From: Terriglobales bacterium
GTDB lineage: Bacteria; Acidobacteriota; Terriglobia; Terriglobales; Acidobacteriaceae
Assembly (NCBI GenBank): GCA_015655585.1
Contig: JAATEV010000006.1
Span: 1-36,543 of the forward strand
DNA: 36,543 bases
Reading direction: 5' to 3'
Shown here: positions 23,086 to 29,976 of the stretch, in pieces
Layout: the number at the start of each line of letters is the position of its first letter
Position numbering within the stretch: the stretch's first letter is position 1
The notes under the pieces: generated by a model
The model's database searches: none
The model's input: the letters and a program-made list of their open reading frames with translations, nothing else
What the model was told of the DNA's origin: nothing
Program-made: the position numbers and the translations under genes

Positions 23086-24348
23086 ATGAGTGCTGGGTTG
23101 AAGCTTCCTAAGTTTTCCGTGGGTGTGGGTGACCGGTTTGCGCATCAGGCGAAGGCGCAGTTGAAGGCTTGTGTGATGGCGGAAGAGGCCGGGGTGGAGG
23201 TGGTTCCGGTTTGGAACAAGTCCAACCGGGAGCACACGATTATTGGCTCTGAGCCCAGCACGACGCGGGCGGCGGCGGATGCGGCGGTGAAGGAGCTGAG
23301 GTGGACGAAGCCCTACTTCGTGGATGCCGACCACATCAATTTGAAGACGGTGGAGCGGTTTCTGGCGCCGTCGGACTTCTTTACGCTGGACGTGGCGGAG
23401 ATGATCGGCAAGCCTGCGGATGCAGCGGATGTGGCGGCGTTTGTGGGGCGGCATCCGGAGCTGGTGGGCACGGTGACGATTCCGGATATTGCGGAGCCGT
23501 TCAAGACGGATGCGGCGTTTGTGACTGGTGTGGCGAACAAGTTTCTGGCGGCGGTGCAGGACGCGGGCCGGATCTATCGGTTCCTGGTGGAGAAGAAGGG
23601 CGAAGGGAAGTTTGTGCCGGAGGTCTCGATGGATGAGACCGACCTGCCGCAGACGCCGGTGGAGCTGCTGATTATTCTGGCGGCGATTGCGGATGAGAAG
23701 ATCCCGATCCAGACGATTGCGCCGAAGTTTACGGGGCGGTTCAACAAGGGTGTGGACTATGTGGGCGATGTGGCGCAGTTTGCCAAGGAGTTCAACGAAG
23801 ACCTGGCTACGATTGCGTTTGCGGTGAAGACGTATGGGCTGCCGGAGAATTTGAAGCTGAGTGTTCACTCGGGGTCGGACAAGTTCTCGATCTACGCGGC
23901 GATTCATGAGGCAGTGAAGCGGTTTGATGCGGGCGTTCACCTGAAGACCGCTGGGACTACGTGGCTGGAAGAGTTGATCGGGCTGGCGGAGGCGGGCGGC
24001 GATGGGCTGGCTCTGGCCAAGGATGTTTATGCCGAGGCGTTTGCGCATCGCGAAGAGCTTTGCGGGCCTTATGCGACGGTGATCGATATTGACCCGGCGA
24101 AGCTGCCTGCTCCGGAAGAGGTGCAGGGATGGTCGAGCGAGCAGTTTACTTCGGCTTTGCGGCACGACCAGAGCAATGCGGCTTATAACGCCAGCCTGCG
24201 GCAGTTGCTGCATGTGGGGTTCAAGATCGCGGCGAAGATGGGCGATCGGTACATCAAGGCTCTGGAGGCGAATGAGGACGTGGTGGCTAAGAATGTGACT
24301 CTGAATCTGTTTGAGAGGCATATCAAGCCGGTGTTTTTGGGGCTTTGA
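23086..24348 (+). CDS. uxaE: Tagaturonate/fructuronate epimerase
   Basis: This 420-residue cytosolic enzyme of the UxaE type (described in Thermotoga hexuronate catabolism) interconverts D-tagaturonate and D-fructuronate. Recognisable family segments are FSVGVGDRFAHQAKAQL at the start, TKPYFVDADHINLKTVERFL, FVPEVSMDETDLPQTPVELL, IAPKFTGRFNKGVDY, LSVHSGSDKFSIYA and FDAGVHLKTAGTTWLEEL. Metal-ligand Asp/His residues are probable in DADHIN and HSGSDK. ATG 23086 is chosen over an upstream in-frame start at 23020; AGGG precedes it. Together with UxaC it allows both galacturonate and glucuronate to converge on fructuronate. The promoter and operator are directly upstream. Confidence 0.92.
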   Translation: MSAGLKLPKFSVGVGDRFAHQAKAQLKACVMAEEAGVEVVPVWNKSNREHTIIGSEPSTTRAAADAAVKELRWTKPYFVDADHINLKTVERFLAPSDFFTLDVAEMIGKPADAADVAAFVGRHPELVGTVTIPDIAEPFKTDAAFVTGVANKFLAAVQDAGRIYRFLVEKKGEGKFVPEVSMDETDLPQTPVELLIILAAIADEKIPIQTIAPKFTGRFNKGVDYVGDVAQFAKEFNEDLATIAFAVKTYGLPENLKLSVHSGSDKFSIYAAIHEAVKRFDAGVHLKTAGTTWLEELIGLAEAGGDGLALAKDVYAEAFAHREELCGPYATVIDIDPAKLPAPEEVQGWSSEQFTSALRHDQSNAAYNASLRQLLHVGFKIAAKMGDRYIKALEANEDVVAKNVTLNLFERHIKPVFLGL

Positions 24349-24486
24349 GGCTTCGAAAGAAGTTAAGGTGAGTGGAGAGTTGCGGAATACAGAGGGCTCT
24401 CCACTCCGCTTCGCTTCGGTCGAGATGACATGCATTTTGGGGCAGGGTGAGAAGTAACGATTGGGCGTTGGAGGACGTTTCACGGA
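24349..24486. repeat. Intergenic spacer with dispersed repeat-like text
   Basis: The segment around 24415-24455 (TTCGGTCGAGATGACATGCA, then TTTTGGGGCAGGGTGAGA) resembles 35590-35625 (TTTGGTCGAGATAATGTGAG, then TTTTGGGTGGGGAGAGA). This suggests another interspersed element. A GGAGAG...CTCTCC inverted pair lies at 24374-24403. No gene is seen. Confidence 0.4.
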
Positions 24487-24981
24487 ATGATTGTGGTGCT
24501 GATGGGGGTTACGGGGTCGGGGAAGACTACGATCGGCGAGCTGCTGGCGGCGCGGGTGGGCGCGGAGTTTGCGGATGCGGATGATTATCACTCGGCGGCG
24601 AACAAGGCGAAGATGGCGGCGGGGCATCCTTTGAACGATGAGGACAGGCAGCCGTGGCTGGAGACGCTGAATGGCGTGTTGCGCGGGTGGTTTGCTGATG
24701 GGAAGAGCGGGGTGCTGGCTTGTTCGGCGTTGAAGGCGCGGTATCGGGAGACGCTGGCGGCGGAGATGCCGGAAGGGACGGTACAGTTTGTGCTGCTGGA
24801 GGGCTCGCGGGAGCTGATTGCGGAGCGGCTGGCGCACAGGAGGCATGAGTATATGAATCCGCAGTTACTGGAGAGCCAGTTTGCGACGCTGGAGGCTCCG
24901 GCGGATGCGGTGCGGGTGGTGAATGACAAGTCTCCGGAGCTGGTGGTGAAGGGGATTCTGGAGAAGGTTTCGCAGGGCTAG
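24487..24981 (+). CDS. gntK: Gluconokinase
   Basis: This 164-residue P-loop kinase of the GntK/shikimate-kinase-like family phosphorylates D-gluconate to 6-phosphogluconate. The Walker A is GVTGSGKT (7-14). The family motifs follow: FADADDYHSAANKAKMAAG, PLNDEDRQPWLETL (gluconate site) and LACSALKARYR. The length is normal. It lies 138 bp after uxaE on the same strand, with an interspersed repeat between. In a classical hexuronate pathway one expects a KDG kinase here; gluconokinase instead is what makes the nickel-epimerase hypothesis attractive. Confidence 0.94.
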   Translation: MIVVLMGVTGSGKTTIGELLAARVGAEFADADDYHSAANKAKMAAGHPLNDEDRQPWLETLNGVLRGWFADGKSGVLACSALKARYRETLAAEMPEGTVQFVLLEGSRELIAERLAHRRHEYMNPQLLESQFATLEAPADAVRVVNDKSPELVVKGILEKVSQG

Positions 24982-25040
24982 GCGATGTTTTCTGGAATCG
25001 ATGTATTTTTTCTGGAGGACATAGACTGGGGAAGAAGGGC

Positions 25041-25086
25041 ATACCCCAGGGAGACCCAAGGCTGAAGCCTTGGGCTACCTAGAGGC
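25041..25086. repeat. Short palindromic intergenic repeat
   Basis: A perfect CCCAAGGCT-ga-AGCCTTGGG palindrome (25055-25074) sits in ATACCCCAGGG...GGCTACCTAGAGGC. Such text is typical of dispersed repeats in acidobacterial genomes, as far as I recall. It could also act as a weak terminator between gntK and the SDR gene. Confidence 0.45.
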
Positions 25087-25127
25087 AGAAGCAAAACGGA
25101 GTAGATGGTTTAGGGAGGATTGGTTCG

Positions 25128-25904
25128 ATGGGAAAGTCGTTGTTTGATTTGACGGGTAAGACGGCGGTGGTGGTGGGCGGTACTTCGGGGATTGGGCTGG
25201 CGATGGCGGTAGGGCTGGCGGAGGCGGGCGCGGATGTGGTGGCGAGTTCGCGGCGCGCGGAGCAGGTGGACGAGGCGGCGAAGGCGATTGAGGCGGCGGG
25301 GCGGCGGACGCTGCGGATTACGTCGGACGTGGGAGACCGGGCTTCGCTTCAGGCTCTGCTGGACGGGGCGGTGAAGGAGTTCGGGAAGGTGGATATTCTG
25401 GTGAACTCCGCGGGGAAGATCAAGCGGGAGCCTACGTTGACGGTGTCGGAGGAGACGTGGGACGACATCATGAACACGAACGTGACGGGGACGCTGCGGG
25501 CTTGCCAGATCTTCGGCGAGCACATGCTGGAGCGCGGGTATGGGAAGATCATCAACATCGCTTCGCTGAATACGTTTGTGAGCCTGAAGGAAGTGACGGC
25601 TTATGCGGCGAGTAAGGCGGCGGTGGGGGCGCTGACGAAGTCGCTGGCGGTGGAGTGGAGCTCGCAGGGAGTGACGGTGAATGCGATCGCTCCGGGGGTG
25701 TTTCGGACGGCGCTGAACCAGAAGCTGCTGGATGAGAGCGAGCGGGGCAAAGAGCTGAGGATGCGGACGCCGATGGGGAGGTTCGGGAAGACGGAGGAAC
25801 TGGTGGGATCGGCGATCTTTCTGGCCAGCGATGCCTCGGCGTTTGTTACGGGGGAGATTCTGGTGGTGGATGGCGGGTTTCTGGCTAGCGGGGTGAATCA
25901 GTAA
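25128..25904 (+). CDS. SDR-family oxidoreductase, candidate fructuronate reductase
   Basis: This is a 258-residue classical short-chain dehydrogenase. The cofactor loop is VGGTSGIG (16-23), followed by an SSRR patch (40-43) that favours NADP(H), NSAG at 93-96, and catalytic Ser146, Tyr159 and Lys163 (YAASK). The ending GRFGKTEELVGSAIFLASD...VDGG is that of the gluconate-5-dehydrogenase / KduD / mannonate-dehydrogenase-like group. In this cluster the missing step is reduction of D-fructuronate to D-mannonate, so I propose that role. Gluconate 5-dehydrogenase or KduD-like activity are real alternatives. A strong AGGGAGGAT lies upstream of ATG 25128, and a terminator follows in the repeat. Confidence 0.82.
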   Translation: MGKSLFDLTGKTAVVVGGTSGIGLAMAVGLAEAGADVVASSRRAEQVDEAAKAIEAAGRRTLRITSDVGDRASLQALLDGAVKEFGKVDILVNSAGKIKREPTLTVSEETWDDIMNTNVTGTLRACQIFGEHMLERGYGKIINIASLNTFVSLKEVTAYAASKAAVGALTKSLAVEWSSQGVTVNAIAPGVFRTALNQKLLDESERGKELRMRTPMGRFGKTEELVGSAIFLASDASAFVTGEILVVDGGFLASGVNQ

Positions 25905-25906
25905 AC

Positions 25907-26071
25907 GGCGTAACGGTGATAAAAGGGATAAAGGCGGATAAGAGCTGATTTTAAAAAGCGGATGACCGCGGATTTTCACGGACTTGAAAGACAAGAACGG
26001 ATTTTAAAGACAAAACGGATGAAAGGCTGTTGGAGCCTTTCATCCGTTTTTATCTTTTTGATCTGGGGTCG
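25907..26071 (+). repeat. Dispersed repeat family 1, copy B (long)
   Basis: It starts GGCGTAACGGTGATAAAAGG, runs through GATAAGAGCTGATT and GACCGCGGATTTT, and ends with an inverted arm ...TTTTTATC...GGGGTC, so the second half is a large imperfect palindrome. Copies C (28517) and D (32200) share the same order of blocks. Confidence 0.75.
26012..26050. terminator. Strong terminator hairpin inside repeat copy B
   Basis: A perfect 17-bp stem (26012-26028 with 26034-26050, AAAACGGATGAAAGGCT and its complement) has a 5-nt loop followed by TATCTTTTT. It lies between the SDR gene and the convergent membrane-protein gene. Confidence 0.88.
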
Positions 26072-26078
26072 TTTGGTT

Positions 26079-26369
26079 TTATCTGGCTATGGAACCGGCT
26101 GATCCGGGTGTTCTTGGAGTTTGTCTGGGGGATTGCCTTGGGGTTCTGCCTCTGGGGGTGTACTTGGGGGGCAGAATGGCGGGGTAGAGGACTGCGAGGT
26201 TCGGGGGGACTATGGTGAGGAAGAGCAGGAAGATGCCTACTACCTCGGAGATGTGCAGCATGTGGTGGATCCGCAGGATGTAGGCCAGCAGAGCGAGTGC
26301 GACAAGGGTTAGGACGATAACGGCAGAAGCCAGGGGTTTAGCCCAGGGTTTGTCACTGTTCGGAAGCAT
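26079..26369 (-). CDS. Small two-helix membrane protein downstream of larB
   Basis: This is a 96-residue protein. Two hydrophobic segments (about 14-32, ASAVIVLTLVALALLAYIL; about 42-68, GIFLLFLTIVPPNLAVLYP) are joined by a short His-containing loop (RIHHMLHIS), followed by a Pro/Arg-rich basic tail. A very good AAGGAGG precedes ATG 26369, so it is probably a real gene. It starts 31 bp after larB on the same strand and is probably cotranscribed with the lar genes. I do not recognise the family. The loop histidines might bear on nickel, but that is only a thought. Confidence 0.7.
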   Translation of the reverse strand: MLPNSDKPWAKPLASAVIVLTLVALALLAYILRIHHMLHISEVVGIFLLFLTIVPPNLAVLYPAILPPKYTPRGRTPRQSPRQTPRTPGSAGSIAR

Positions 26370-26400
26370 CTCAGACCTCCTTCTTTAGTGCGTGTCTGTT

Positions 26401-27162
26401 TCAGCTCTCTTTATTAGATGCACGCGCGATCAGTACGGCAGTGTATGCCGCGCCGAAGCCATTGTCTATATTCACGACCGTGACGTTGGGAGAACAGGAG
26501 TTGAGCATTCCGAGGAGGGCTGCGGCCCCGTCGAAGCTGGCTCCGTAGCCTACGGAGGTGGGAACGGCGATGACGGGGACGCCTACGAGTCCGCCGACGA
26601 CCGAGGGGAGTGCGCCTTCCATGCCGGCGCAGACGATGACTACGTCGGCGGTGGCGAGGGTTTCGCGCTGGGAGAGGAGGCGGTGGAGTCCGGCTACGCC
26701 TACGTCGTAGAGGCGGGAGACGCGGGCGTTGAAGAGCTCGGCGGTGACGGCGGCCTCTTCGGCGATGGGCTGGTCGCTGGTTCCGGCGCTGAGGATGGCG
26801 ATGTGTCCGCGAGTGGGGGCGGCGGGGGACTGGCGGAGGGTGATGGCTCGGGCGCGGGGGTGGTAGATGGCGGCAGGAGTGAGGGCGAGGACGGCTTCGG
26901 CGGTGGGCTCACTGGCGCGGGTGGCTAGTACGTCGGTGCCGTTGGCGGCCATGCGGGCGAAGATTTCGGCGGTCTGGTCGGGGGATTTGCCCTGGGCGTA
27001 GATGACTTCGGGGAGCCCGATGCGGAGGCCGCGATGGTGGTCGATGCGGGCGTGGCCTATGTCTTCGTAGGGAAGATGGGCGAGGCGTTTCGCGGCCTGA
27101 TCGGGTGAAATCTCACCTCGTTCAACGCTTGCCAATAATTCCAAGAGAGATGCTGAGTTCAT
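26401..27162 (-). CDS. larB: Nickel-pincer cofactor biosynthesis protein LarB
   Basis: This 253-residue enzyme carboxylates and hydrolyses nicotinic acid adenine dinucleotide, giving the pyridine dicarboxylate nucleotide for the nickel-pincer cofactor. The C-terminal half is PurE-like: ILSAGTSDQPIAEEAAVTAE, YDVGVAGLHRLL, VIVCAGMEGALPSVVGGLV, VIAVPTSVGYG and VNIDNGFGA, all family landmarks. The N-terminal half has the LarB segment DHHRGLRIGLPEVIYAQGKS. It is encoded behind larE and a SUKH gene, starting 11 nt after the latter's stop. Its presence with larE supports a functional LarA-type enzyme in this genome; larC, needed for nickel insertion, is not in the window. Confidence 0.94.
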   Translation of the reverse strand: MNSASLLELLASVERGEISPDQAAKRLAHLPYEDIGHARIDHHRGLRIGLPEVIYAQGKSPDQTAEIFARMAANGTDVLATRASEPTAEAVLALTPAAIYHPRARAITLRQSPAAPTRGHIAILSAGTSDQPIAEEAAVTAELFNARVSRLYDVGVAGLHRLLSQRETLATADVVIVCAGMEGALPSVVGGLVGVPVIAVPTSVGYGASFDGAAALLGMLNSCSPNVTVVNIDNGFGAAYTAVLIARASNKES

Positions 27163-27173
27163 CTTTTCACCAA

Positions 27174-27635
27174 CTATTTTGCGGAGAAAGGCGCGTAAAT
27201 TTGCTTGTTATCCGCAAGATATAGCTCAATAAAATCTGTAAAAGTATTAGCTGCGACTATGAAATTAGTTCCACCCAGAACGACGATTAAGCCGCCATCA
27301 TTTTTGTTTGCTGACAAACGAACCGCATACGCCCAGCATGAGATCAGATAGTCGGCAAAGATAAAAAACTCCTCTGGTTTGAACCATGAAGGTGTGTTTT
27401 TAGGAATTACCCAATCGCTTTCATCCCAAGCCTTCAATTTATCGAGCGGATAAAATTCGAAGATTTGTGCATCACCATTCTCGACAGTGCCATTTAGCTC
27501 CAACAGATAATTTCGGAAATCCGTTGGCAGTTGGATGCTTTTTGCTTGTTCAAAGCCGCGTACTTCATCCTCACTCGCAGGGATGGAGCGGCAATTTTCT
27601 TTATCCCACTTCTTTTTTAGATCATCCAACATCAT
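27174..27635 (-). CDS. SUKH (SMI1/KNR4) family protein, possible immunity protein
   Basis: This is a 153-residue protein. It has the SUKH pattern: an N-terminal helix with (V/I)xxFEQAKSIQLPTDFRNYLLELNG, then aromatic beta-rich EFYPLDKL, PSWFKPEEFFIFADYL and a C-terminal FTDFIELYLAD. Many SUKH proteins neutralise nuclease or other toxins of contact-dependent systems; no toxin is adjacent. The sequence is visibly AT-richer than its neighbours and uses AAA/ATT codons, a sign of recent transfer. Its ATG overlaps the last 14 bases of larE and its stop is 11 nt before larB, so it is neatly threaded into the lar operon. Confidence 0.82.
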   Translation of the reverse strand: MMLDDLKKKWDKENCRSIPASEDEVRGFEQAKSIQLPTDFRNYLLELNGTVENGDAQIFEFYPLDKLKAWDESDWVIPKNTPSWFKPEEFFIFADYLISCWAYAVRLSANKNDGGLIVVLGGTNFIVAANTFTDFIELYLADNKQIYAPFSAK

Positions 27636-28491
27636 CGCGATTCATTTGGCTCGTAAAAGGCAGCAGTTCTGCAGCAGGCTGGATTTCTACTAGAGTCTGG
27701 TTCATGGAGCCGGAGCGGTAGCCCTGGGTGTCGAGGGCTATGTAGAGGAAGCCGAGGGGGCGCAGGGCGCTGGTGATGCGGTCGAGCATGTTGAGGGAGA
27801 GGGCGGCGGGTAGCTCGGGGCGGGCGATCTCGATGCGGGCTAGTTCGCCGTGGTGGCGGACTCGGACTTGCTGGAAGCCGAGGGTGTGGAGGGCCTCTTC
27901 GGCTTGCTCGACTTGCAGGAGATTTTCGCGGGTGACGGGGCGGCCGTACTCGATGCGGGAGGAGAGGCAGGCGGAGGCGGGCTTGTCCCAGATGGAGAGA
28001 TTGGCTTGGCGGGCGAGGGTGCGGATCTCGGATTTGGTGAGTTGCGCTGTTACCAGCGGGGCTACGGCGTGGTGTTGGGCGGCGGCCTGCTGGCCGGGGC
28101 GGAACTCGCCGCGGTCGTCGAGGTTCATGCCGTAGGCGATGTGACGGAAGCCCAGCTCGATGCGGGCCTGCTCCATACGGGTGAAGAGTTCGTCTTTGCA
28201 GTGGAAGCAGCGCTGGGAGTCGTTGCGCTGGTAGTCGGGGCTGTCGAGTTCGCTGGTGTAGAGGATTTTGACGGGGATGCGGTGGTCGGCGGCGAAGGCG
28301 AGGGCGGCGGCCAGCTCGGCTCGGGGGAGCGAGGGGGAGTCGGCTATGACGGCCAACATGTTTTCGCCGAGGGTCTGGTGGGCGGCGAAGGCGAGGAAGG
28401 CGGAGTCGGCTCCGCCGGAGTAGGCGACGAGGAGGGAGCCTAGCTCGTGCAGGGTGTTGCGGAGGCGCTCGTATTTTTGGGCTAGAGGCAT
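27622..28491 (-). CDS. larE: Nickel-pincer cofactor sulfur transferase LarE
   Basis: This 289-residue PP-loop ATPase adenylates the pyridine dicarboxylate mononucleotide and installs the sulfur atoms of the nickel-pincer cofactor. The PP-loop SGGADS is at 25-30. Three family-position cysteines are present: C95 and C98 in RCFHCKDELF, and C175 in KPASACLSSRI. Lactobacillus LarE has only the last and sacrifices it, whereas three-Cys LarE proteins (Thermotoga type) hold a [4Fe-4S] cluster and can act repeatedly; this one belongs to the latter pattern. ATG 28491 starts the domain; a longer in-frame extension runs into repeat copy C and is rejected. Confidence 0.93.
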   Translation of the reverse strand: MPLAQKYERLRNTLHELGSLLVAYSGGADSAFLAFAAHQTLGENMLAVIADSPSLPRAELAAALAFAADHRIPVKILYTSELDSPDYQRNDSQRCFHCKDELFTRMEQARIELGFRHIAYGMNLDDRGEFRPGQQAAAQHHAVAPLVTAQLTKSEIRTLARQANLSIWDKPASACLSSRIEYGRPVTRENLLQVEQAEEALHTLGFQQVRVRHHGELARIEIARPELPAALSLNMLDRITSALRPLGFLYIALDTQGYRSGSMNQTLVEIQPAAELLPFTSQMNRDDVG

Positions 28492-28516
28492 CTTCACCCT
28501 GAATTGTAGGCCAAAA

Positions 28517-28610
28517 GGCGTAACGGTGATCAAAGGGATAAAAGCTGATAAGAGCGGATTTTTTGAATTACGACCGTGGATTTTGGGGATTTTCGCGGAT
28601 TTAAAAGACA
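28517..28610 (+). repeat. Dispersed repeat family 1, copy C
   Basis: GGCGTAACGGTGATCAAAGG, then GATAAAAGCTGATAAGAGCG, TACGACCGTGGATTTT and CGCGGATTTAAAAGAC. It has the same block order as copies B and D, but the right-hand inverted arm is missing or decayed. Confidence 0.75.
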
Positions 28611-28744
28611 AAGGCGATTTAAAGGCAAATGCGGGATTAAAGGCAAAGACAAGAACAAAAACAAGAGCAAACGCAGATTCCCTTCGGGAATGACAAGCCA
28701 AAAAACAGGCAACAGCAAGAACAAACAACGGCAAGAGCAAGGGC
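28611..28744. repeat. Purine-rich degenerate hexamer tract
   Basis: A run of AAGGCAAA, AAGACAAGAACAAAAACAAG and CAAGAACAAACAACGG-type units flanks a small TTCCCTTCGGGAA hairpin. It separates larE from the convergent-side alginate-lyase gene. No gene is supported on either strand. Confidence 0.45.
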
Positions 28745-29875
28745 TTATGGTCTGGGTTGGGTGATCCAGAGCAGAGGCTGGCGGATGGGGAAGGTTTGCT
28801 GGAGGTCGGGGATGGTGGTGTCGGCGGGGAGGGTTTGCCAGAGGTCGGCGTATTCGGGGCGGTTGTAGGCTCGGGCAGCGAAGAGCAGGGCTGGGCGGCG
28901 GAGAGGGAGGTCTTTGAAGTGTTCGGTGTCGGCTGGGTAGGGCCAGCGGCCTCGGTCGGCTATGTAGGGGACGTGGCGGGCGATGGCGGGACGGATGCCG
29001 GGGCCATCCTGCAGGTCGTAGTTCCAGAGGCTCTCGAAGGGAGTGGAGAGGAGGAGGCAGATGGCGGTGAGCATGTCGAGGTTGAAGAGGGAGTTGCGGT
29101 AGGGGGCGGGCGTGGTGAGCTCGTGGGGGAAGAGGCCTTCGTAGCTGATCTGGGTGCGGAGGGTGGAGGTTTTGAAGCGTTGGCGAAGCTCGGTGAGGGC
29201 GGCTTCGTTGGCGGGGCTGAGGCGGGCTATGGCGGCGGCTTGCAGGAGCCAGGCGGTGGCGTGGTGGCTCTTGTCGTCTCGAGCCAGACCGGCCTGACGG
29301 GAGGTGTTGAGCCAGAGGGCGTAGTCGTTGAACCACTGGTGGAGGGTCTTGTGGTCTTCGAGAGTGAGGGAGTCGGACGAGGTGAGGAAGGAGATGCTTT
29401 GGACGATTTCGGAGAGGGGGACGGCCTGGGTGATGCCTTCGTTGCGGGCGGTTTGGGTGCTGGTTGGGGCGGTTGGGATGGTGTGGGCGTAGGTGAGGCT
29501 GGGCGTCATGCGGGTGTTGGGGGTGATGAACCATGCCTTCAGGTGCTCGGCGGCTTGGGTTGCGTAGCGTTGGTTATGGGTGAGGGTGTAGGCGGCGGTG
29601 AGGGCGGGGACTTGGATGCCTAGCTGGAGGAGGGCGTCGCGGTGGGCGGGGAAGGTGTCGGTGGAGTAGAAGTCGTGCAGGGTGCCGGGGCTTTGCGGGG
29701 CGGGGATGGTGGTGATGGGAGTGGGCGGTTGGGCTAGGGCTGTGTCGGCGGCGCGGAGGATGCGGTCGTGGTCGATGAGGGCTACGTTGGGGTGCGAGGT
29801 GGATTGGGCGAGCAGGTGTGGAGAGAGCAGAAGAGCGGGGGCGCGGAGGCAGAAGTTGCGGCGCGTGGTCGGCAT
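28745..29875 (-). CDS. Alginate-lyase-family (PL5-like) protein, Tat-exported
   Basis: This is a 376-residue protein with the all-helical alginate lyase fold, judged by PNTRMTPSLTYAHTIP, NEGITQAVPLSEIVQSI, HQWFNDYALWLNTS, KSHHATAWLLQAAA and RNSLFNLDMLTAI. PL5 enzymes cut polymannuronate by beta-elimination; the usual NNHSYW motif here reads KSHHATAW, so substrate and even activity need caution. The N terminus TTRRNFCLRAPALLLSPHLL is a twin-arginine signal. GAAGG precedes ATG 29875. It is divergent from a TonB-dependent receptor, an arrangement common in polysaccharide use. Confidence 0.83.
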   Translation of the reverse strand: MPTTRRNFCLRAPALLLSPHLLAQSTSHPNVALIDHDRILRAADTALAQPPTPITTIPAPQSPGTLHDFYSTDTFPAHRDALLQLGIQVPALTAAYTLTHNQRYATQAAEHLKAWFITPNTRMTPSLTYAHTIPTAPTSTQTARNEGITQAVPLSEIVQSISFLTSSDSLTLEDHKTLHQWFNDYALWLNTSRQAGLARDDKSHHATAWLLQAAAIARLSPANEAALTELRQRFKTSTLRTQISYEGLFPHELTTPAPYRNSLFNLDMLTAICLLLSTPFESLWNYDLQDGPGIRPAIARHVPYIADRGRWPYPADTEHFKDLPLRRPALLFAARAYNRPEYADLWQTLPADTTIPDLQQTFPIRQPLLWITQPRP

Positions 29876-29976
29876 GGGAATGGCCTTCTGCCGGGAAAGA
29901 TATCATGCTGGGCGATTGCGGTTGTCATCGGAATGGTCATCGAAATTCATGTGCTTCGAGACGGTAAGATGGGGAT

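Noticed and set aside
23086-24348. UxaE read as a mannonate dehydratase or altronate enzyme
   Set aside because: The sequence matches the tagaturonate/fructuronate epimerase family from end to end and shares no landmarks with UxuA or UxaA.
22909-24846. A 645-codon open frame on the minus strand opposite uxaE and gntK
   Set aside because: It is Arg/Pro/His/Leu-rich shadow sequence from GC-rich coding DNA; both plus-strand genes have strong family motifs.
28611-28744. Possible CRISPR-like or tandem array near larE
   Set aside because: Units are degenerate purine-rich hexamers without constant repeats or unique spacers.
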